A stretch of 35,722 bases of DNA, from NCBI RefSeq assembly GCF_001591765.1, contig NZ_BCVN01000021.1, positions 1 to 35,722 of the forward strand. Direction: 5' to 3'. Both the position numbers and the translations under genes were made by a program. Source of the stretch: Pseudolactococcus raffinolactis NBRC 100932 (GTDB lineage Bacteria > Bacillota > Bacilli > Lactobacillales > Streptococcaceae). The notes under the pieces were generated by a model. The model was given only the letters and a program-made list of their open reading frames with translations. It made no database searches and was not told the origin of the DNA. Position 1 is the stretch's first letter. Each line of letters opens with the position of its first letter. Shown in pieces: positions 29,615-35,722 of this stretch.

Positions 29615-30446
29615 GGTTACCCAGAAAATCATCTTCATGACCATCATGCTAGTGGCTTTAGCTGGCGTTTTCGGCTTTTTCAAATGGCAAGGTGATCACA
29701 AAGCTGATCAAGCAGTATCGAAAATTACCTGGCAGGATCATACCTACATTTATGATCAGGCTGATTTACTGTCAGATGCGACAGAAGATAACTTAAATCA
29801 TCAATTAGAAAACCTGGATGTGAGCAAGAAAGCACAAATCATCGTTTTGACAGTTGATGATTTGAAAAATAAAACGATTCAAGAATATGCCAATACGGTT
29901 TTTAACCAAACAGGTATTGGCGATAAGGATTCGGATAACGGCTTACTCATGCTGATTGCCAAGGATGAGAAAAAAGTATGGGTGGAGGTCGGTCAAGGAC
30001 TCGAAGGGGAGTTAAATGACGGCAAGGTCGGTCGGATTTTAGACACTGACTTTGTCCCCTACCGCACCAAAAATGATTACGATACCGCAGTCAGCAAAAC
30101 TCTCTCAGCATTTTCAGATGTTTTAACTGGTAATGTCACGAGTGATGACGCATCTGGAGAAACTCCCCAAAATAGCAATCAAAACGGCTATAATGATGAG
30201 GCAGATACATCTGATCAATCTGATGGTAGTTCTCTGGGTGGTTTGATTATTGTTGGTATCATCTTAGTTTTTGTGTTTGGCATGATCTTGACCGGTCATG
30301 GTGATGTTTTACTTTGGATCCTCATTGCGATCTTCAACAATCGTGGTGGTGGTTCAGGCGGTTATGGCGGTGGATCTGGTGGGTCATCAGGTGGGGGCGG
30401 CGGCTTTGGCGGCGGTTCTTCATCAGGTGGCGGCGCTGGTCGATAA
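29601..30446 (+). CDS. TPM-domain membrane protein with glycine-rich tail
   Basis: A 281-residue protein with an N-terminal helix (about 9-25) and an extracytoplasmic TPM (YgcG/Psb32-type) domain of about 120 residues, seen in YDQADLLSD, QIIVLTVDDL, DNGLLMLIAKDEKKVWVEVGQG and GRILDTDFVPY. An Asp/Ser/Asn linker, a second helix pair (about 211-243) and a Gly/Ser-only tail follow. AGGAG lies five bases before the ATG at 29601; a GTG two codons earlier is less likely. Such proteins commonly pair with LemA, as here. Function unproven. Confidence 0.85.
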   Translation: MRKNKVTQKIIFMTIMLVALAGVFGFFKWQGDHKADQAVSKITWQDHTYIYDQADLLSDATEDNLNHQLENLDVSKKAQIIVLTVDDLKNKTIQEYANTVFNQTGIGDKDSDNGLLMLIAKDEKKVWVEVGQGLEGELNDGKVGRILDTDFVPYRTKNDYDTAVSKTLSAFSDVLTGNVTSDDASGETPQNSNQNGYNDEADTSDQSDGSSLGGLIIVGIILVFVFGMILTGHGDVLLWILIAIFNNRGGGSGGYGGGSGGSSGGGGGFGGGSSSGGGAGR

Positions 30447-30465
30447 TATAGAAAAGAGAAAAAAG

Positions 30466-31050
30466 ATGAATTTTATTAAGAAGAATAGCCTTGTTGTTGG
30501 TATCTTAGCTGTACTTGTCATTGCGATTGTCGCATTTTTCAGTATTGGCAATGGGATTACGAAAGAAGAAAATAGTGTCGATTCAGCCTATGCTGATATT
30601 GATACACAGTTGCAACGCCGCAATGACTTGATCCCTAACTTGGTCGAAACAGTTAAGGGTTATGCCGCACATGAAGAGAAAGTCTTTACGGCGATTTCAA
30701 CTGCCCAAAGTGCAATGAGCAAAGCTGAAACAGTTACTGATACAGCCGCAGCCAGCAACCAAATGAGCTCTGCTTTGAATGGTTTGCTACGCTTGCAAGT
30801 GAGCTATCCTGATATCAAGGCAGACAAACAATTCACGCAGTTAGCAGATGAATTGGCTGGTACTGAAAACCGTATCGCGGTGGCACGGACGCGTTATAAC
30901 GATGTGGTGAAATCTTACAATACGAAAATTTCACTTTTCCCAACGTCTATTGTTGCGGGTATGCGTGGTGCAAGTAAAAAAGACTACTTTAAAGCTGCAG
31001 ATTCTGCTAAAGATGCACCAAGTGTTAATTTTGGTGATAGCAGTAAATAA
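30466..31050 (+). CDS. lemA: LemA family protein
   Basis: A 194-residue protein with one N-terminal helix (about 7-27), a short exposed end and a long helical cytoplasmic or extracytoplasmic domain. Family signatures are the RRNDLIPNLVETVKGYAAHE stretch (about 54-73), LNGLLRLQVSYPDIKAD, ENRIAVARTRYND and FPTSIVAG. The frame is open 56 codons further upstream across the TPM gene, but the ATG at 30466 matches family length. It is followed by potD with no gap. Confidence 0.93.
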   Translation: MNFIKKNSLVVGILAVLVIAIVAFFSIGNGITKEENSVDSAYADIDTQLQRRNDLIPNLVETVKGYAAHEEKVFTAISTAQSAMSKAETVTDTAAASNQMSSALNGLLRLQVSYPDIKADKQFTQLADELAGTENRIAVARTRYNDVVKSYNTKISLFPTSIVAGMRGASKKDYFKAADSAKDAPSVNFGDSSK

Positions 31051-32124
31051 ATGAAAAGATTAGTCTACTTTATGGGGGGCGTCCTCGCCATTATTGCTGT
31101 GCTTGGCTTGTTATCCGTTAAATTGTCCGCGGATAGCGGCAGTTCTGCGATAAGTAACCAGCTTACCATTTACAACTGGGGTGATTATATCGATGAAAGT
31201 TTACTGAAAAGTTTCGAAAAAGAAACAGGTTACAAGGTTAACTATGTGACGTTTGATTCTAACGAGGCCATGTATACGAAGATTAAGCAGGGCGGTACGA
31301 CTTATGATATCGCGATTCCGAGTGAGTACATGATCGATAAGATGAAGTCAGAGAAGCTTTTAAACAAGCTTGATCATCAAAAAATTAAGGGTTTGGAAAA
31401 TATCGATCCTCGATTTCTAAATCAAAGTTTTGACAAAAATAATGCCTACTCAATCCCTTATTTCTGGGGAACACTTGGCATTACCTACAATGACGAAAAA
31501 GTCAAAACACCACCTGAACATTGGCAAGATTTATGGTCACCTGATTATAAAAATAATTTGATGTTGATTGACGGGGCGCGTGAAATCATCGGCCTTGCCC
31601 TCAATGAGCAAGGTGATAGTGTCAACTCGAAGGACATGGGGCAGTTGAATAAGGCCTATAACCATCTCAAGTCATTGACGCCTAATGTCAAAGCCATTGT
31701 AGCCGATGAAATCAAGCAGTATATGATTAATAATGAAGCTGCGGCTGCGGTCACTTTTTCTGGAGAAGCATCTGAAATGGTGAGCGAAAATAAACATTTA
31801 CATTATGTTGTACCAAACGAAGGATCAAATCTTTGGTTTGACAATATCGTGATTCCCAAGACAGCGAAAAATTATGACGCGGCTTATGCCTTTATCAATT
31901 ATATGCTGAGACCTGAAATTGCAGCTAAAAATGCAGAATATGTTGGCTATGCCACACCAAATATGAAAGCCGAGGCTATACTGCCAAAAGAAATCACGTC
32001 AGATAAATCTTTCTATCCAGATGCGACCGCCATGAAAAATTTGGAAGTTTATCAAAATCTTGGCCCTGAATATCTAGGAATTTACAATGATTTATTTTTG
32101 GAGTTTAAGATGTACCGGAAGTAG
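31051..32124 (+). CDS. potD: Spermidine/putrescine-binding protein PotD
   Basis: Extracellular polyamine-binding subunit of 357 residues. The N-terminal hydrophobic anchor (about 5-25) has no lipobox cysteine, as I recall for streptococcal PotD. The binding-protein motifs LTIYNWGDYID, YDIAIPSEYMI, IPYFWGTLGI and SNLWFDNIVIPKTAKN are well conserved, and the protein ends LFLEFKMYRK as in streptococci. Its ATG directly follows the lemA stop and has no clear ribosome binding site, so translation is probably coupled. Confidence 0.94.
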   Translation: MKRLVYFMGGVLAIIAVLGLLSVKLSADSGSSAISNQLTIYNWGDYIDESLLKSFEKETGYKVNYVTFDSNEAMYTKIKQGGTTYDIAIPSEYMIDKMKSEKLLNKLDHQKIKGLENIDPRFLNQSFDKNNAYSIPYFWGTLGITYNDEKVKTPPEHWQDLWSPDYKNNLMLIDGAREIIGLALNEQGDSVNSKDMGQLNKAYNHLKSLTPNVKAIVADEIKQYMINNEAAAAVTFSGEASEMVSENKHLHYVVPNEGSNLWFDNIVIPKTAKNYDAAYAFINYMLRPEIAAKNAEYVGYATPNMKAEAILPKEITSDKSFYPDATAMKNLEVYQNLGPEYLGIYNDLFLEFKMYRK

Positions 32125-32132
32125 GTGACAAG

Positions 32133-32393
32133 ATGACCTCTGATTTAATGAAAATACCTGGCATCGGTGTGAAGATGTCAGAACACCTGATCAAAGCTGG
32201 CTTTCCAACGATTGCCTCGCTGCGACGTCACAGCCCTGAAGACATTTATGCCGCGGATTGTTTGGCGCAAGGACTGGGTGAAGGTGAGTTAGATAGATGC
32301 GTGCTCTATACTTACCGCTTAGCCGTGACTTATGCGAATCATGATGGCCAACTGTCTGCTGATAAACAAAATTGGTGGGATTGGAAGGATTGA
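32133..32393 (+). CDS. Cdd1-like helix-hairpin-helix protein
   Basis: An 86-residue protein. A helix-hairpin-helix element, IPGIGVKMSEHLIKAGF, spans residues 8-24. The family-type ending includes DRCVLYTYRLAVTYANH and WWDWKD, which matches the Cdd1 (pathogenicity locus) family as I know it. Cys43 and Cys56 are present. The fold suggests nucleic-acid binding; the role is unknown. AGGTG precedes the ATG eight bases after potD, so it is the last gene of the murB-pot operon. Confidence 0.8.
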   Translation: MTSDLMKIPGIGVKMSEHLIKAGFPTIASLRRHSPEDIYAADCLAQGLGEGELDRCVLYTYRLAVTYANHDGQLSADKQNWWDWKD

Positions 32394-32408
32394 TAATTAA
32401 AAAAATTG

Positions 32409-32431
32409 CCGAGGAGACTCGGTTTTTTTTT
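32409..32431 (+). terminator. Terminator of the murB-pot operon
   Basis: CCGAG-GAGA-CTCGG (32409-32422), a stem with a GNRA-type tetraloop, is followed by nine T residues. Confidence 0.92.
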
Positions 32432-32462
32432 GATGACCGATGGCACGACGCACACAAAGATG

Positions 32463-33845
<1,383 letters not shown>

Positions 33846-33937
33846 TATGCAAGAAGTTTTAGCGATTTCGGCTTTTGTCGGGATTGCTTTTTTGGTACAA
33901 AAATGATGGGTACATCAAAATAACATAAAGTACTAAA

Positions 33938-33984
33938 ACAACTTTCGTGCTAAAATATAGTTGTGATTTTAGCATGAAAGTTGT
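33938..33984. repeat. 47-base inverted repeat carrying promoter-like boxes on both strands
   Basis: Two 19-base arms (33938-33956 and 33966-33984) are complementary except for one G-U type pair, around a nine-base loop. Each arm contains TGCTAAAAT, an extended -10, so the element reads as a promoter in both directions. No T run follows, so it is not a usual terminator. Confidence 0.75.
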
Positions 33985-33986
33985 CA

Positions 33987-34106
33987 GTGATAAGTTATAG
34001 AATTAAAGAGGATGATGAAATTTATAATCTGTATATGGACGGAACGGTATTTGGTGATGTTGCTAAACTAACTAAGCTGTTCGAGCTAATACTCGAAGAA
34101 GAATAA
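33987..34106 (+). CDS. Small ORF of 39 residues, unknown
   Basis: Starts at GTG and reads ISYRIKEDDEIYNLYMDGTV onward, ending in KLFELILEEE; acidic, soluble, no cysteine. Coding is suggested by its protein-like composition and by its position between the palindromic promoter and a strong terminator. There is no good ribosome binding site. In the same frame upstream, a leaderless-type GTG at 33963 is followed by ATT TTA GCA TGA, so the gene might be a nonsense-broken longer ORF (47 codons). It could equally be noncoding. Confidence 0.4.
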   Translation: MISYRIKEDDEIYNLYMDGTVFGDVAKLTKLFELILEEE

Positions 34107-34133
34107 AAACCATAATTAAATACAAAAAACAAT

Positions 34134-34177
34134 AAGCCTATATGAGTGATCAATTTCATTCTTGTAGGCTTTTTTTG
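34134..34177 (+). terminator. Terminator downstream of the small ORF
   Basis: AAGCCTA (34134-34140) pairs with TAGGCTT (34165-34171), with an inner GAGTGA/TCATTC stem, then a T run. It closes a possible transcript of about 215 bases starting near 33963. Confidence 0.85.
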
Positions 34178-34286
34178 ATTTTTCCAGATTTAAGAATTAC
34201 TTTTTTGACACCTATTGAGATAAAATCGAATAATAAAAATACTATTTGTGAGTAATGTTTTTGAGGATTAACTCATGATATATTAG

Positions 34287-34325
34287 TTTTACTACTCACG
34301 ATTATTATACTCGTAAGTAGTAAAA
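34287..34325. repeat. 39-base inverted repeat in the intergenic gap
   Basis: Fifteen-base arms (TTTTACTACTCACGA and TCGTAAGTAGTAAAA) match except one position, around a nine-base AT loop. The loop contains TATAAT on the minus strand. It may be an operator or a hairpin; no gene starts beside it. Confidence 0.65.
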
Positions 34326-34395
34326 AACGCATTCGTTGATAATTTAAGATTTAGAGCATTTTCGACTATTATAGGGTTGTTTTTTGATAGAAATG

Positions 34396-34426
34396 AAAAA
34401 TGTCAGAAACAAAATGCTTCTGACAT
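34396..34426 (-). terminator. Terminator after the GIY-YIG gene
   Basis: ATGTCAGAA (34400-34408) and TTCTGACAT (34418-34426) are a perfect nine-base stem with a nine-base loop. On the minus strand it is followed by TTTTT. It lies just past the stop at 34433. Confidence 0.85.
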
Positions 34427-34432
34427 CAATAC

Positions 34433-35320
34433 TTATTCCAATTTTTCAATTTCATTTAGGGAACGTCCTTGTTCATCTTTCCAAGCATCTTTACCGTTAA
34501 TAGCATAGCCTGTGACAAATGATGCGGCAGAAGAAGGACTGTTGAACAGCATGTCCTCAAGCAGAACAAAATTATCATCAAGATTTGCTCGTTCACGATC
34601 TTTCAGAGCTTTAGTAGGTACAGATTTTACAGTAGAGGATTTGATGTTACTCCCTTTTATAATAACAAAACCTTCATTAGTCTGCTTACCTTGAGCAATA
34701 ATCTTCTCCTTCTTACCCTGCTTAAGGATTAGACTAAGTAAGGGTTCAGGAGTTGGTGCTAGAACAGTAGTTATTATTTCAGGCGACTCAATAATCGGCT
34801 CAAAAATTCGATAACCTAAGGCACCAATAACAATCTTGGCATAATCGATATATTCTTCAAGCTCTGATTCTTTTTCTTCTGTAACATGACCAAGACTTGG
34901 TTCATTGCTATTCTTTACGATGTAACGTTTGCTGTCGATTGCGAGTTTCGTAAATTGATTCTCAAGATAGCTTATTTCTGTTGGACCGAAGGTATTGTTA
35001 GTTGTCGTGAACGCTACTGCCTCCGTCCAATAATCTTTATCTGGATTTCGTTTATGTTCCTGAAGTCGGTTAAGAATGCCTTCGCCATTTTTGCGAGTAC
35101 CAGCTTGCCCTATATAAACGATATTTTCCTGCGTCTCATCTGACGTACTGAATAGAAAATAAACGCCACTCTGTTTCAAGTAGTCAATAGATTTTGCTTT
35201 TTCAAGTTCAGTTCTTGGAATTTTATAGGCTATCCCCGTCCAGTTTGCCAATGTACATTTGATACGACCTTTCGGAACACTATCCATCAGATACAGTTGA
35301 ATTGTTTTACCTCTTGCCAT
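34433..35320 (-). CDS. GIY-YIG nuclease-domain protein with DUF4357
   Basis: A 295-residue protein. A GIY-YIG domain spans about 50-130: GVYFLF at 52-57, VYIGQAG at 68-74, Arg85 in ILNRLQEHKR and Glu120 as the likely metal ligand. The C-terminal part (about 208-292) carries the DUF4357 pattern GFVIIKGSNIKSSTVKSV and NSPSSAASFVTGYAINGKDAW. Domain family and fold are clear; substrate and role are not, though such genes often sit in accessory or defence-type spots. AAGGAG precedes the ATG; it appears monocistronic. Confidence 0.85.
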   Translation of the reverse strand: MARGKTIQLYLMDSVPKGRIKCTLANWTGIAYKIPRTELEKAKSIDYLKQSGVYFLFSTSDETQENIVYIGQAGTRKNGEGILNRLQEHKRNPDKDYWTEAVAFTTTNNTFGPTEISYLENQFTKLAIDSKRYIVKNSNEPSLGHVTEEKESELEEYIDYAKIVIGALGYRIFEPIIESPEIITTVLAPTPEPLLSLILKQGKKEKIIAQGKQTNEGFVIIKGSNIKSSTVKSVPTKALKDRERANLDDNFVLLEDMLFNSPSSAASFVTGYAINGKDAWKDEQGRSLNEIEKLE

Positions 35321-35353
35321 AGTTTATCTCTCCTTGTAAGTACGCTTAAGGCT

Positions 35354-35362
35354 ATTATAGCA
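35354..35362 (-). promoter_or_regulatory. Promoter of the GIY-YIG gene (extended -10)
   Basis: Minus-strand TGC-TATAAT (35362-35354) with no strong -35, about 35 bases upstream of the ATG. Confidence 0.55.
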
Positions 35363-35396
35363 GAGTAAACTGTAAATTAGGCGTTTAGGAAGATGT

Positions 35397-35426
35397 TTGT
35401 TACTAAATGTTAGTATATGATATAAT
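35397..35426 (+). promoter_or_regulatory. Promoter of the terminal methyltransferase gene
   Basis: TTGTTA (35397-35402), an 18-base spacer and TATAAT (35421-35426), with TG at 35418-35419. The palindrome TACTAA-ATG-TTAGTA (35401-35415) overlaps the -35 and could be an operator. Confidence 0.55.
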
Positions 35427-35457
35427 TTAAAGTAACAAAAATATTGGAGAAATATTA

Positions 35458-35722
35458 ATGATGTATCAAGAATTACTCAAAGCATTAGTAAAACCGGCCC
35501 TCTATGAAAAAACTGACACCTTATTTTGGAATGACCCACACATCGCCAAGTCGATGCTTGAGGCGCACTTGAATCCTGAACTTGAGGCCGCGAGTCGCAA
35601 GCCTGAAACGATTGATAAGGCAGTCGATTTCATTGAAACCTTGGTCTCAAAGGAAGCTAAGATTCTTGATATTGGTTGCGGACCTGGTCTTTATACGAAA
35701 CGCTTATCTGATAAAGAGTTTA
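35458..35722 (+). CDS. Class I SAM-dependent methyltransferase (3' end outside the window)
   Basis: The open frame runs off the window edge after 88 codons. The N-terminal region reads MMYQELLKALVKPALYEKTD; the SAM-binding loop ILDIGCGPGLYTKRL is at about 69-83, the standard motif I. GGAGA precedes the first of two adjacent ATGs (35458, 35461). The substrate cannot be told from this part. Confidence 0.85.
   Translation, partial: MMYQELLKALVKPALYEKTDTLFWNDPHIAKSMLEAHLNPELEAASRKPETIDKAVDFIETLVSKEAKILDIGCGPGLYTKRLSDKEF

Larger units (their letters stand above)
33846..34432. other. AT-rich intergenic stretch with inverted repeats
   Basis: This 587-base stretch holds no long gene. It contains, in order, a large promoter-bearing palindrome (33938-33984), a 39-codon ORF (33987-34106), a strong terminator (34134-34177), a second large palindrome (34287-34325) and the minus-strand terminator of the GIY-YIG gene (34396-34426). 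No transposase remnant or tRNA is seen. Confidence 0.7.

Noticed and set aside
30298-30465. N-terminal extension of lemA across the glycine tail of the TPM gene
   Set aside because: The extension is a frame-shifted reading of the glycine-rich repeat; family length and the membrane helix fit the ATG at 30466.
33847-33906. Nineteen-codon ORF after rlmD starting at ATG
   Set aside because: Too short, no ribosome binding site, and composition gives no support for coding.
34023-34037. TATAAT followed by six bases and ATG inside the 39-codon ORF
   Set aside because: It has the leaderless spacing but lacks the TG extension, and would give only a 23-codon product, so chance in AT-rich DNA is the simpler reading.

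Overview
The window looks like chromosomal DNA from a low-GC member of the Streptococcaceae, most likely the Lactococcus/Pseudolactococcus lineage. The evidence is the close lactococcal/streptococcal character of PfkA, PotD, EngB and GalE, the gene blocks dltXABCD, murB-pot, folA-(small ORF)-clpX-engB and hom-thrB, and the many extended -10 (TGN-TATAAT) promoters. I see no rRNA, tRNA, transposase, phage gene or CRISPR array. Almost everything is ordinary core genome. The last 2 kb is the only part with an accessory feel. Gene identities come from reading the translated sequence; no database search was run.

Layout. Positions 1-1172: galE behind an extended -10 promoter, with a LacI/CcpA-type palindrome over its start point. 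It converges, through a shared terminator, on the minus-strand dltX-A-B-C-D operon (D-alanylation of teichoic acids, 1305-5826). Next on the minus strand (6082-8712) is eetA-eetB-dmkB-rsmG. The first three resemble the accessory and quinone-side-chain genes of flavin-based extracellular electron transfer loci, here without the NADH dehydrogenase or flavinylated lipoprotein genes. Then gpsA-galU (minus), diverging from xpaC-telA (plus), followed by nagA, pfkA-pyk (the las-type glycolytic pair, without ldh) and a lipoprotein alpha-carbonic anhydrase. A lone minus-strand glycosyltransferase diverges from folA, a 56-residue membrane protein, clpX and engB. After that come hom-thrB and rarD.

Positions 24718-32431 look like one long operon: murB, potA, a 10-helix membrane protein, potB, potC, a TPM-domain protein, lemA, potD and a Cdd1-like helix-hairpin-helix protein, ending in a clean terminator. 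The spermidine/putrescine transporter genes are therefore interrupted twice by unrelated membrane genes. Downstream is an RlmD/RlmCD-type 23S rRNA uracil methyltransferase without the usual Fe-S cysteines. Then comes a roughly 590-base AT-rich gap containing large inverted repeats and a 39-codon ORF, a minus-strand GIY-YIG/DUF4357 protein, and the start of a SAM methyltransferase cut by the window edge.

The most striking recurring pattern is at four protein starts (eetA, xpaC, the glycosyltransferase, rlmD). Each has an extended -10 box exactly six bases before the ATG, so transcription should begin at the start codon itself and give leaderless mRNA. A fifth, broken copy of this arrangement (GTG followed four codons later by TGA) sits inside the large palindrome at 33938-33984.
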